Below the pieces are notes generated by a model. The model did no database searches. It saw only the letters and a list, made by a program, of their open reading frames with translations, and was not told the origin of the DNA. From JAKOUY01 sp037045185 (GTDB taxonomy: Bacteria > Actinomycetota > Acidimicrobiia > Acidimicrobiales > Ilumatobacteraceae), in contig JBAOHQ010000004.1 of NCBI GenBank assembly GCA_037045185.1, positions 744,001 to 808,000 on the forward strand: DNA of 64,000 nucleotides, given 5' to 3'. Numbering within the stretch: the stretch's first letter is position 1; the number at the start of each line of letters is the position of its first letter. Both the position numbers and the translations under genes were made by a program. Below are positions 7,367 through 15,458 of this stretch, piece by piece.

Positions 7367-9200
7367 AGCGCACCTCCTCGCCCTGCTCGTCGTACTCCGG
7401 TTCCGAGTGGGCGGTGAACCGGCTGGCCTGCATCTGGAACATGGTGTGATACCGGCCGCCGAGAGCGACGAGTTCGTCATGGGTGCCGTGCTCGACGACG
7501 GTGCCGTGCTCGACCACGGCGATGCGCTCGGCCAGGCGGACGGTGGAGAAGCGGTGAGAGATGAGGATGACCGTGCATCCCTGCGTGGCCCGCAGGACGC
7601 GTTCGAAGATCTCCACCTCCCCGCGCACGTCGAGTTGGGCGGTGGGCTCGTCGAGGAGGACCACCCTGGCCCCACCACGAACGGCGCACAGGGCTCTGGC
7701 CAGGGCGACACGCTGCCACTGCCCTCCCGATAGGTCGGTGCCGCCGGGGTAGGCCTTGGACAGGATGGTGTTCAGGTCACCGTTGGCCAGATGGTCGGCC
7801 CCGGCGTCCCGGAGGGCGCCGCGGATGGCGTCGTCGCTGGCGCCGCGCGGCGCCACGTTGTGGCGGACCGACAGTTCGAAGCGGACGAAGTCTTGGAACA
7901 CGGCGGTGACGTGCCGGCGCCAGGCGGTGGAATCGAGATCGGCCAGCGACACCCCGTCGGCTTCGATGACGCCGGCCGTGGGGTCGTACAGGCGGCACAG
8001 AAGTTTGGCGAGCGTGGTCTTGCCGGCCCCGTTCTGGCCGACGATGGCCAGACTGGTAGCGGCGGGGACCTCGATGTCCACCCCGCCGAGCACCGGCCGC
8101 CCAGCCTCGTTCGGGTAGGCGAAATGCACGCCCCGGAACGCCAACCGCGGTGCGCCCGCCGGTACTGGCGAACCGGCCCCCTGCGCCAGCGCTCCCGCCG
8201 GGGCCATGGCGACCTCCAGCCGGGCCAGCGCCGCAACCGGCGCAGCAGCGCCGTCGAGCGCCCAACTCAACCCGCCGAAGGCGATCGCCCCAACCCCGAT
8301 GGCCGACTGGGCGAACACCACAGCGCTGGCCACCGACAGGTCACCGTTGGTGGCTTCGTGGCCGATCAGCCAGAACAGCCCGACGTTGGCCGCAGTGACG
8401 ATGAGCAGGCACAGGCCAACGGATTTCTCGCGCAGCCGGGTGGCCTCGTACTGCAGGTCGTACAACCGGCGGCGCATCGAGATGAACCGCTCGGTCACCC
8501 ATCCGGCCAGCCCGAAGTAGCGAAGTTCCTTGGCCGGGGCCGGGTCCACGGCGAGCCGGTAGGCGTACTCGGCGTGACGCTGGGCGGTGCGAACCTCGTC
8601 GGTGTTGCGGTCCTTCCACACGCCGCTCTCACGCAAGAGCCAGTGCGTGCAGCCCCAGGCGACGGCCAGCCCGATGCCGGCCCACCAGTGGTATCCCGAG
8701 AGCACCACTGCGGCGCTGATCCCGACGACGAGCTCGACCAGCCCGCCGGCGATGAAGCTCATCGACACGCTGAGCGGCGGCCCCAGCATGCCCTGGTCAA
8801 ACTCCCGGGCCATCGTCAGGTCGTTGGCCAGATCGGCGCGCTCGAGGTGACCGATGCCCTCCGGCGACGTGCTGGCGATCATCAGCCGGTCGTAGAGGTG
8901 AGCTGCCATCTTGCTGCCGAGGTTCTCAGAACACAGCTGCTGCAGTGGCTGCAGCACGAGCATGAGCGTGAAGGCACCGCCCACGGCGGAGAGCGGGGCG
9001 GCCAGCGACTGGCCGTGTTGGTGGGCGTCGATCAACCAGCCGAACAGGACGCTGGTGGCTGCGGGCAGTAGGCCATTCAGCAGCAACGACAGCCACCACG
9101 CCCAGGCGTAGCCGGGGGACGCCTGATGCAGCGCGCCGAAGAACTTCCACTCCGGCCGCTCGGTGAGCCGCCGGCGAATCGAGCGCAGGGATGCTGGCAT
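7350..9200 (-). CDS. ABC exporter half-transporter, first of pair
   Basis: A 616-residue fused permease/ATPase. The N-terminal membrane domain has several hydrophobic helices; the ATPase domain has GQNGAGKT, the canonical LSGGQWQRVALARAL, VVLLDEPTAQLD and ISHRFSTV. It forms a two-gene operon with the downstream half-transporter, so a heterodimer is likely. The frame is open further upstream, but ATG 9200 (start of MPASLRSIRRRL) gives a normal exporter N terminus. Confidence 0.9.
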   Translation of the reverse strand: MPASLRSIRRRLTERPEWKFFGALHQASPGYAWAWWLSLLLNGLLPAATSVLFGWLIDAHQHGQSLAAPLSAVGGAFTLMLVLQPLQQLCSENLGSKMAAHLYDRLMIASTSPEGIGHLERADLANDLTMAREFDQGMLGPPLSVSMSFIAGGLVELVVGISAAVVLSGYHWWAGIGLAVAWGCTHWLLRESGVWKDRNTDEVRTAQRHAEYAYRLAVDPAPAKELRYFGLAGWVTERFISMRRRLYDLQYEATRLREKSVGLCLLIVTAANVGLFWLIGHEATNGDLSVASAVVFAQSAIGVGAIAFGGLSWALDGAAAPVAALARLEVAMAPAGALAQGAGSPVPAGAPRLAFRGVHFAYPNEAGRPVLGGVDIEVPAATSLAIVGQNGAGKTTLAKLLCRLYDPTAGVIEADGVSLADLDSTAWRRHVTAVFQDFVRFELSVRHNVAPRGASDDAIRGALRDAGADHLANGDLNTILSKAYPGGTDLSGGQWQRVALARALCAVRGGARVVLLDEPTAQLDVRGEVEIFERVLRATQGCTVILISHRFSTVRLAERIAVVEHGTVVEHGTHDELVALGGRYHTMFQMQASRFTAHSEPEYDEQGEEVRYEVLD

Positions 9201-9229
9201 GCCCAAACCCTGCCAGATCGGTGTCACAC

Positions 9230-9307
9230 GGTTCGCGGCGTGATCAGGCCCGGCGACGTGATCAGCCGGCATCGCCTTCCCAACCACCGGTCCTGATCAC
9301 GCGAACC
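9230..9307. repeat. Inverted repeat upstream of the exporter operon and tRNA-Ser
   Basis: GGTTCGCGGCGTGATCAGG at 9230-9248 faces CCTGATCACGCGAACC at 9292-9307, and a third GTGATCAG lies between them. It sits in the divergent region between the exporter genes and the tRNA gene. It could be an operator or an intergenic palindrome. Confidence 0.55.
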
Positions 9308-9360
9308 CGGCAGCCGTTCACCAGAGATCGGCCTGGTCGGGCGCCGATAACCTGGCCGGC

Positions 9361-9444
9361 GGAACGGTGGCAGAGCGGACAAATGCGCGCGCCTTGAAAG
9401 CGTGAGGCCCACAAGGCCCGGGGGTTCGAATCCCTCCCGTTCCG
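9361..9444 (+). tRNA. tRNA-Ser (anticodon TGA)
   Basis: Cloverleaf read by eye: acceptor GGAACGG (9361-9367) pairs with CCGTTCC (9437-9443); anticodon stem 9388-9392/9400-9404 with loop CTTGAAA, anticodon TGA at 9395-9397; long variable arm typical of serine tRNAs; T stem 9420-9424/9432-9436 with loop TTCGAAT. CCA is not encoded. It reads UCN codons. Its 3' end borders an island with an integrase remnant, as expected for a tRNA integration site. Confidence 0.95.
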
Positions 9445-9669
9445 CGTTGGAATTCCGTGGACGTTCGAATCTCAGTGCTCTGACCGGGTCTTTCATTGCG
9501 CTGACGTCCACCGGCGTCGTACCCGGCCCGACGAGCGTTGCTCCTCCGGTTGCTCCTTTTCGGGGTCGTTGCTCCCGGGTAGCTCCCGTCCCAGGGCACA
9601 TTCCGGAGGGGATTCGAACCCATCGCTCGCAAGGCAGCCAGCGAGCGAACGACGAGCGCCGACGGCTGC

Positions 9670-10141
9670 GTGAGGATCCACCGGAAGGCCCGAACGGCGA
9701 GGGCTCGATCTACCGCGACGCCGGTGGTGAGTGTCGGGCGACGTACACGGTGGCCGGCGAGACGTGGCCTCGGGGCGTGAGTCGGCACGACGCGCGAGAA
9801 AGCACTCGCCCGTCGGGCAGCGAAGTTGGAGGATCTGGCGCAGACAATGTCGGGCACGTTCCACCGCGACATGATCGTCGCCGAGCTGGCGGCGTGGTGG
9901 CTCGACACGGTGACGCCATCGGGTCCCGCACGCGACGTTCGGCGAAGACACGACCCGCGTCACGAAGATCACGGCGACGTTGGGCGTGATGCCGGCGCGC
10001 ACGGTGAAGGCCGAGCACGTCGCAAGGTGGCAGTCGGAGCTGTTGAAGGGCGGCCTCGCGTCTGGGACCGTCGCGCGTATGTTCGATCTGCCCCAGAATC
10101 CTCGACTACCCTCTGGTGTGCCTGAGAGGAGGGGAAGATGA
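9670..10141 (+). pseudogene. Tyrosine recombinase (phage-type integrase) remnant
   Basis: Three frames join into the N-terminal half of an integrase. NGEGSIYRDAGG then TYTVAGETWPRGVS is the arm-binding domain; EKALARRAAKLEDLAQTMSG and MIVAELAAWWLDTV begin the core-binding domain; TLGVMPARTVKAEHVARWQS with GGLASGTVARMF completes it. The frame changes near 9791-9798 and 9920 are each repaired by removing one base. The catalytic domain (R..HxxR..Y) is absent: the frame stops at TGA 10139-10141, overlapping the methyltransferase ATG. Position beside tRNA-Ser and moderate G+C support a relic integrative element. The 5' end is uncertain. Confidence 0.75.
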
Positions 10142-11613
10142 AGGAACGACGAAAGACGACGACCTCCAACTTCGGCGTGAGCGCCCGGGAGAACCACGAC
10201 TCAACGCCGTTCTACGAACGATTCCGTGCACCGGAACTTTCCGACGACCAGGACGTCCCGCAGCCATTGCCGGTAGACGAGCCGTTCGTTCACGGAGATG
10301 CACGACACATGGATCGCATCGCCGATCGATCGGTAGCGCTCGTGGTCACGTCGCCGCCGTACTTCGCTGGCAAGCAATACGAGGAGGAGTTGGAGAGAGA
10401 GGGCGTACCCGCTTCCTACCTCGAGTACCTCGAGATGCTGACCGACGTCTTCGCCGAGTGCGTACGCAAGCTCGAGCCGGGAGGCCGCATCGCGGTCAAT
10501 GTCGCAAACCTCGGCCGTAAGCCATATCGCAGCTTGTCGGCCGATGTGATCCGCATTCTCGAACACGACCTCGGGCTGCTTCTTCGGGGGGAACTCATCT
10601 GGCAGAAGGGAGAGGGCGCCAGCGGTTCATGTGCCTGGGGTTCATTCCGAAGCGCTGCCAATCCGGTGCTCCGCGATATCAGCGAGCGGGTGATCGTGGC
10701 CAGCAAGGGGCGATTCGACCGTGCTCGCTCCGTGAAGCAGCGCGTGGCAGACGGCCTGCCACACGAGAGCACGCTGATGACCGAGGACTTCATGGCCATG
10801 ACCCTGGACATCTGGTCGATTCCGCCCGAGAGTGCGCGCCGGGTCGGTCACCCCGCTCCGTTCCCCGTCGAATTGCCTGAGCAGCTCATCCGTCTGTACA
10901 CGTTCAAGGACGATCTCGTGCTTGATCCGTTCATGGGAAGTGGGTCGGCGCTCGTCGCGGCCGCTCGTCTTGGACGGCGCTACGTCGGCTACGACCTTGA
11001 CGACAGCTACGTCGAGATTGCTCGTCGCCGTGTCCAGGAAGCGCTAGAGCCGAGTACGCCCGAAGTTCAAGCGAGCCGGAGGCGCGCGGTAGAGGTGCCA
11101 GCGATGGACATCGATGACGCCGAGGACTTCCAGAGTCGAGCTACGAAGGAAGGAAAGGCAGCGCAGAAACTCGCCGAGCAACTCATTGAGGAGGCCGGGT
11201 TCACGATCGCAGAACGCAATCGACGTATACGCAAGACCGGCGTCACCGTGAACTTCGTCGCCACCGACGTGGACGGAGCCAGTTGGTTCTTCGACGTGTC
11301 GGGCGCGTTCACGAGCCACCGAGGTGGCCTGCTTCGTACCGACACTGTGTGGAAATCGCTTGGACGTGCCTATGCGCTGAAGGGTGCCCGCGGCGAGGTG
11401 CCGTTGGTCTTCTTGACCAGCCACCTTCCGAAACGGCCCAGTGAGGGCGACACCGCGCTCCGGGCGGCCGGGCCTGACGCGTTCTTCGATGCGATCGAGA
11501 TGCTTTCGCAGGACAGCCTCGAACGGCTCGAGCGCTACGCGAAGGGTGGGTTCACGGACAACCCACAACCGGGGTTCTGGACAGCTCAGGACCTGGCCCG
11601 GAGGACCCCGTAG
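10138..11613 (+). CDS. Site-specific DNA methyltransferase with additional C-terminal domain
   Basis: A 491-residue amino-methyltransferase (N6-adenine or N4-cytosine). The catalytic SPPY motif (72-75) precedes the SAM-binding DPFMGSGSALVAA (263-275) and YVGYDLD, the beta-class order. Residues about 330-480 form a separate domain with NFVATDVDG, WFFDVSG and RTDTVWKSLGRA that recalls restriction-endonuclease-like folds; this is a guess from pattern only. Ribosome site GAGGAGGGGA precedes ATG 10138. A truncated paralogue at 46871 shares most residues of the first 270. Third codon positions are less G+C-biased than neighbours, fitting transfer. Confidence 0.9.
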   Translation: MKERRKTTTSNFGVSARENHDSTPFYERFRAPELSDDQDVPQPLPVDEPFVHGDARHMDRIADRSVALVVTSPPYFAGKQYEEELEREGVPASYLEYLEMLTDVFAECVRKLEPGGRIAVNVANLGRKPYRSLSADVIRILEHDLGLLLRGELIWQKGEGASGSCAWGSFRSAANPVLRDISERVIVASKGRFDRARSVKQRVADGLPHESTLMTEDFMAMTLDIWSIPPESARRVGHPAPFPVELPEQLIRLYTFKDDLVLDPFMGSGSALVAAARLGRRYVGYDLDDSYVEIARRRVQEALEPSTPEVQASRRRAVEVPAMDIDDAEDFQSRATKEGKAAQKLAEQLIEEAGFTIAERNRRIRKTGVTVNFVATDVDGASWFFDVSGAFTSHRGGLLRTDTVWKSLGRAYALKGARGEVPLVFLTSHLPKRPSEGDTALRAAGPDAFFDAIEMLSQDSLERLERYAKGGFTDNPQPGFWTAQDLARRTP

Positions 11614-11845
11614 TGGAGCGTCCGTAGCGTGTGCGGTCGTTCGTGATGATCCACCGCAGGTCTTCATCGCTGAGGACCAGGAAACCCTGAACTGGGTCCT
11701 CGCCTTGCGCCTGATAGCGCGCATACCTGGACACGAACTTGCCGACGGACTTCGAGACCGGCTTCGTCAGGCCTTGTGGGACGAGCTCTGGGGCGGTACA
11801 AGTGACCATCCGATCGGCCGACTGGCTGACCGACGGCAGCGGCAC
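11552..11845 (-). CDS. Possible small hypothetical, or tail of a remnant
   Basis: Open frame of 97 codons whose middle (KPVSKSVGKFVSRYARYQAQ, then LVLSDEDLRWIITNDRTR) reads like genuine protein, while both ends do not. It overlaps the end of the methyltransferase gene by 62 bases and lies downstream of the HEPN remnant on the same strand. I do not recognise the family. It may be the end of a broken gene of the island. Confidence 0.3.
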   Translation of the reverse strand: MPLPSVSQSADRMVTCTAPELVPQGLTKPVSKSVGKFVSRYARYQAQGEDPVQGFLVLSDEDLRWIITNDRTRYGRSTTGSSGPGPELSRTPVVGCP

Positions 11846-11904
11846 GTTTCACGACACCGTCGCCGGACGCCCCATCGTTTCGGTGCCGATGGCTACTCGA
11901 GCAA

Positions 11905-12260
11905 CTCGGGAGGATCAGTCCCAGCAGCCGCTCGGCCGCCTCGACGACCGTCCGCGAAGTCGTCAGGGCCCAAGCAGCGTCGTCGCGGCTGATCTCCGTT
12001 CGACGGGTCGAAGTATTGAGCGGCGTGATGCGTCCGGCGAAGGCGTTCGAACGTTGGCTTGGCGAGGCCAGGGATCGCCATCGCGACTTGCCCGCTGACG
12101 GCATCCTCGACGGTCACGTGCGCCCTCGCCACCGGTGGCGCGCAGCCCTTGTCGGATGAGTAGTGCCTCGGCGGCCATGCGGTAAGCGTCGTGGGGAGCG
12201 GCGGACGCGCCCTCGACGTCACCGGCAGCGAGGTCTCCATCAGCAGTCAGACGGCGCCGT
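11905..12260 (-). pseudogene. HEPN-domain protein remnant
   Basis: Reading across frames on the minus strand gives HDAYRMAAEALLIRQGLRAT, then HVTVEDAVSGQ, GLAKPTFERLRRTHHAAQYF and EISRDDAAWALTTSRTVVEA. The spacing and the RxxxH-like RRTHHAAQYFD motif match HEPN proteins, often RNases or partners of nucleotidyltransferases in toxin-antitoxin and defence loci. Frame breaks near 12121 and 11997 are each repaired by deleting one base. The exact start and end are not clear, so the limits are approximate. Confidence 0.55.
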
Positions 12261-12277
12261 CGGCGTCGCCATGGAAG

Positions 12278-12487
12278 TCACGGTACTTGGAGGGTGTCTC
12301 GCTGTGGCCGGTCACGGATGTAGCGCCGGATCTCGCTGAGCGGGATGCGGCGTGAGCGGCCGATGTGGACCGAGGCGAGCTGGCCGGTGGTGAGCAGGTC
12401 GTCGAGCGACCCTCGGCTGACGGAGAGGAACCGGACAGCGTCCGGCAGGGTGACGAGGCGGAGGTCGTCGTCGAGGTCGGTGGCCAC
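12278..12487 (-). CDS. Excisionase-like helix-turn-helix (HTH_17) protein
   Basis: A 69-residue protein: LVTLPDAVRFLSVSRGSLDD forms the helix-turn-helix, LLTTGQLASVHIGRSRRIP the wing, and EIRRYIRD the final helix. This is the excisionase/MerR-like family used as recombination directionality factors or small regulators in mobile elements. It lies 18 bases before the HEPN remnant on the same strand, in an island with an integrase remnant. ATG 12487 is the only good start. Confidence 0.75.
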   Translation of the reverse strand: MATDLDDDLRLVTLPDAVRFLSVSRGSLDDLLTTGQLASVHIGRSRRIPLSEIRRYIRDRPQRDTLQVP

Positions 12488-12744
12488 CTCGTCGTCGACG
12501 TGCGGGGTCCGATCCGCCGGCCGGCGCGCTCTTCCTCACCGCGCCCCCGCAGCGACGAGGCGCACCTGGTGTCCGTCCACCGGGCAAGATCCTCGGCAGA
12601 GCCCGTCCGCGCCGAGGAACGATGGTCGACTTGGGGCTCTGAGTCGCTCGAACTGGCGGTTTGCTCTGCAAGGATCGGGTCATCCAGTCTGCAGATCTCG
12701 GCCTAGACATGTTGCATCTCTCGGCATACGGGTAGCATTGATTC

Positions 12745-14022
12745 GTGGACACGCTGGAAGTCCTGGGACGGCGGTACCGGCCGCGGGTCGTGGATAGTCC
12801 GCTCGAGCGAGCGTTGGCGATCTCGGGCGCCGTGGTGATCGAGGGTGCTCGAGCGACGGGCAAGACGATGACCGCACTCCACGCCGCTTCGTCGTACGTG
12901 TTGCTCGACGATCCTGAGTCACGGCAGATTCTCGACGTTGCACCGCGCTCGGTTCTGGAGGGCGATGCCCCGCGGTTGCTCGACGAGTGGCAGCTGTCGC
13001 CTGAGCTGTGGAACCTCGTCCGACGAGCCGTCGACGCATCGCCCGAGCGAGGACGCTTCATCCTCACGGGATCGGCGGTGCCGGCCGACGACATCACGAG
13101 ACATACCGGCGCCGGCCGGTTCCTGCGGTTGCGCCAGCGGACCATGTCGTGGTGGGAGAAGCTCCCGCCAGCGCCGATGTCGGTGAGCCTGGGCGCGCTC
13201 ATCGACGGTGTACCGCCGGCACCGAACCTCGACGCAGCACCCGATCTCGCCGACATCGTCGACGGTGTCTTGCGAGCGGGGTTTCCGGCACTGGTCGATC
13301 TCGACCCGGACCAGTCAGCCACCAGCATGCGCGCCTACCTCGACGAGGTCGGCCGCGCCGACATCCAGCGACTGGCCGACGTCCGCCACGGGCCCGACGT
13401 GATCCGGCGGTTGATCGTCGCCATCGCTCGATCCGTCGCGTCCGACGTCGCGTTCACCACGCTGACCGCCGATGTGCGCGCCGTCGCGCCATCAATCAAC
13501 GCCGAGACGGTCAGCAGCTATGTCGGGCTCCTCGAGCGGTTGTTCGTCGTCGAAGCACAACGGCCATGGACGCCGGCCCTTCGCTCTCGGGCGCGGCTGC
13601 GCACCGCGGCGAAGCTCCACCTCGTCGACCCAGCGCTCGCGGCCGCCGCGCTCGGTGCCGGTGCCCGCCAGCTGCGAGGTGACCTGACGACCCTCGGGCT
13701 GCTGTTCGAGAGCGCCGTCGTGCACGACCTCGCGGTGTACGCCGGCGCCCTCGGCGGCGAGGTCCGCCACTATCGCGACTCCAACGGCAAGGAGATCGAC
13801 GCCATCATCACCCTTCCCGATGGTCGCTGGGCCGCCATCGAGGTCAAGCTCGGCGGACCCCAGATGAGCGCTGGAGCGAGGTCGCTCCGCGACGCCGTGG
13901 CACAGATCGACACCGAGGTCGTCGGCGAACCGATCCTCCGCCTGGTGGTGACCGGCACCGGTCCGATCCTGACGCTCGATGACGGGACCGTCACGTGTCC
14001 ACTGCGGGCGCTCGCGCCCTGA
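12745..14022 (+). CDS. ATPase with DUF4143 domain (AAA_14 family)
   Basis: A 425-residue protein. The N-terminal P-loop GARATGKT lies at residues 34-41, then LLDDPESR, LLDEWQLSPELW and RFILTGSA typical of AAA_14; the C-terminal DUF4143 has a nuclease-like GKEIDAIITLPDG...IEVK motif near 350-370. Widespread family of uncertain function, common on mobile islands. It starts at GTG 12745; TAGCAT at 12733-12738 with TTGCAT 15 bases before it suggests a leaderless transcript. The 258 bases upstream hold no recognised gene. Confidence 0.88.
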   Translation: MDTLEVLGRRYRPRVVDSPLERALAISGAVVIEGARATGKTMTALHAASSYVLLDDPESRQILDVAPRSVLEGDAPRLLDEWQLSPELWNLVRRAVDASPERGRFILTGSAVPADDITRHTGAGRFLRLRQRTMSWWEKLPPAPMSVSLGALIDGVPPAPNLDAAPDLADIVDGVLRAGFPALVDLDPDQSATSMRAYLDEVGRADIQRLADVRHGPDVIRRLIVAIARSVASDVAFTTLTADVRAVAPSINAETVSSYVGLLERLFVVEAQRPWTPALRSRARLRTAAKLHLVDPALAAAALGAGARQLRGDLTTLGLLFESAVVHDLAVYAGALGGEVRHYRDSNGKEIDAIITLPDGRWAAIEVKLGGPQMSAGARSLRDAVAQIDTEVVGEPILRLVVTGTGPILTLDDGTVTCPLRALAP

Positions 14023-14378
14023 ACGGCGTCGCCCTCACCGGCCCGCATCGGCGCCAGGCGAACGACGCACGGGCTGGCCTGCGGGGCGTCAACATCTGGG
14101 CCCGCCGACGGCCGCTACCTCGGTCGCTGACAGTTCACGCTCACGCGCGTTCAGCTCGGATGATTCCGCTGCGATCGCCGACCACGTGGAGCCGGGCAGT
14201 CTCACCGACGGCGTCGTGTTCGGCGCCGTCAGGGTGCGCTTAATCCAAGCCGCTCGTCGCAGCGGCGTGTCGGTTGCTCCATCGACGACCGAACCTCGGC
14301 GGGGTGGCTCCGTCTCGGGGCTGAGTCGCTGTCGGCACGCTCCGCAGGCGCCGACGGAGGAGGTCGTGCCGGCCGGCG
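14023..14378. other. Intergenic stretch, no gene recognised
   Basis: Between the DUF4143 gene and the 22-residue ORF I see no credible coding frame, RNA gene or strong hairpin. Open frames here are compositionally poor. This is probably the right boundary region of the tRNA-linked island. Confidence 0.4.
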
Positions 14379-14447
14379 TCAGCGCTTGCCAAGGATGAAG
14401 AGGGCGAGAGCGATGATGGCGAGGATGACAAGGATGGTCCAAAGCAT
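14379..14447 (-). CDS. 22-residue hydrophobic membrane peptide
   Basis: MLWTILVILAIIALALFILGKR is a single transmembrane helix with a basic tail. The ATG at 14447 lies 10 bases downstream of the minus-strand element GTTT-N17-GGGTAC (14458-14483), the SigB/SigF promoter type also found before three neighbouring genes. This makes a real stress-induced small protein plausible. Function unknown. Confidence 0.5.
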   Translation of the reverse strand: MLWTILVILAIIALALFILGKR

Positions 14448-14457
14448 GGTCACCGTG

Positions 14458-14483
14458 TACCCCGGAGTCGAGGTGTGCGAAAC
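14458..14483 (-). promoter_or_regulatory. SigB/SigF-type promoter for the 22-residue peptide
   Basis: On the minus strand: GTTT (14483-14480), 17-base spacer, GGGTAC (14462-14457). Streptomyces SigB and mycobacterial SigF recognise GTTT-N15-17-GGGTAC/T. Predicted transcription start about 14450, giving an almost leaderless message. Confidence 0.55.
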
Positions 14484-14545
14484 ACGCTTCTACCATGCGG
14501 TCGATGTCGTGAGGTGAGTTGGCGGCGTCTGGGAACGCTCGGGCG

Positions 14546-14570
14546 GTTTGCCGGCACGGATCTTGGGTAC
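14546..14570 (+). promoter_or_regulatory. SigB/SigF-type promoter for the hypothetical gene at 14580
   Basis: GTTT at 14546-14549, 15-base spacer, GGGTAC at 14565-14570. The ATG at 14580 follows 9 bases after the -10, so translation probably starts at or next to the 5' end. Confidence 0.6.
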
Positions 14571-14579
14571 TCGGCGAAC

Positions 14580-14966
14580 ATGTTCAAACATCCAATTCGT
14601 ACGATCATCCGGAAGTTGCCGCTCTCTGCGTGGGCCATGCTTGGTTGGACGCAACGTCACAGCGTGGGCTTGTGGTGGCGCTCCATCGTCGCCGAAGCAA
14701 AGCGAGACGAGCCGCTGAGCCTGAAGCGCTGGGCCACGCTGTTCAAGGCCCTCGTGAAGGTGTCCGGGGACCACCGGCTGGCCAACGCCAGGGCGCTGAA
14801 ACAACTGACGGTCGACGGGTCGGCCGTTGTCGCGACCGCAACTCAGAACTGGAGCGAGCGCGGGACGTTGACAACGGTGCTTGAAGGTGTGTCGGAGGCA
14901 TCCGACGTTCGAATCTCGTCATCGTCGCCCGTCGATCGACCCTGGTCCGCGACGGGCCCAGCTTGA
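14580..14966 (+). CDS. Hypothetical protein under a SigB-type promoter
   Basis: A 128-residue protein beginning MFKHPIRTIIRKLPLSAW, rich in Arg, Lys and Trp in its first half (LGWTQRHSVGLWWRS), then ALVKVSGDHRLANARALKQL. No family recognised and no convincing membrane span. The frame is open upstream, but the ATG 9 bases after GTTT-N15-GGGTAC supports 14580. Codon use is normal. It would be induced with the stress sigma factor encoded downstream. Confidence 0.5.
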   Translation: MFKHPIRTIIRKLPLSAWAMLGWTQRHSVGLWWRSIVAEAKRDEPLSLKRWATLFKALVKVSGDHRLANARALKQLTVDGSAVVATATQNWSERGTLTTVLEGVSEASDVRISSSSPVDRPWSATGPA

Positions 14967-15042
14967 CAGCCCGTCACGAGACGTGTTCCACCATGGAGTT
15001 CACGGTCGCCGCGACAACGGTCAGAGAAACTGCGAATTTCAT

Positions 15043-15067
15043 GTTTGCGAGATGGCTGGCGGGGTAA
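15043..15067 (+). promoter_or_regulatory. SigB/SigF-type promoter for the GlsB-like gene
   Basis: GTTT at 15043-15046, 15-base spacer, GGGTAA at 15062-15067. Predicted start near 15074, giving a leader of about 50 bases before ATG 15124. Confidence 0.6.
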
Positions 15068-15123
15068 CCCGATCCCGTGTCCGCGAGGAACACCAACCCG
15101 CCCCACCGCCCACTGGAGTCATC

Positions 15124-15399
15124 ATGATCGGATTCATCCTCTTCCTACTCTTCGTCGGCCTGCTGGCCGGATTCGTCGCCCGCGCACTCGTCCCCGGTAA
15201 GGACTCGATGACCGTGGGCGCGACCATCGTGCTCGGCATCGTCGGCTCGTTCGTCGGTGGATTCCTCGGACGGGCGTTGCTCGGTACGGACAAGGGCCAG
15301 GGCTACCTGCAGGCGTCCGGCATCGTCGGTTCGATCATCGGCGCAGTGCTCGCCCTGCTCGTGTACCGCGCTGCCACTGGCCGGCGTATCACCACCTGA
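15124..15399 (+). CDS. GlsB/YeaQ/YmgE-family stress membrane protein
   Basis: A 91-residue, three-helix membrane protein of the family called transglycosylase-associated or GlsB/YeaQ/YmgE, linked to general stress responses. LLAGFVARALVPGKDSM then TIVLGIVGSFVGGFLGRAL are characteristic, with a final VGSIIGAVLALLVYR helix. ATG 15124 follows GGAG at 15113. Its upstream SigB-type promoter fits the stress role. Confidence 0.9.
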   Translation: MIGFILFLLFVGLLAGFVARALVPGKDSMTVGATIVLGIVGSFVGGFLGRALLGTDKGQGYLQASGIVGSIIGAVLALLVYRAATGRRITT

Positions 15400-15458
15400 T
15401 CCCCCAACCCACCCCCCAACGAGGGGCGTCGGCTTGCCGGCGCCCCTCGTTCGCGCGT

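Noticed and set aside
9605..9621. GGAGGGGATTCGAACCC, a near-complement of the tRNA-Ser 3' end, considered as an inverted tRNA fragment or attachment core
   Set aside because: Only about 16 bases with one gap; the T-loop motif alone explains most of it and no acceptor stem or cloverleaf accompanies it.
9460..14917. 14-base direct repeat GACGTTCGAATCTC at 9460-9473 and 14904-14917, considered as att sites bounding the island
   Set aside because: A 14-base match is expected by chance in 64 kb of biased sequence, and the right copy lies inside a gene with a stress promoter, outside the compositionally distinct part.
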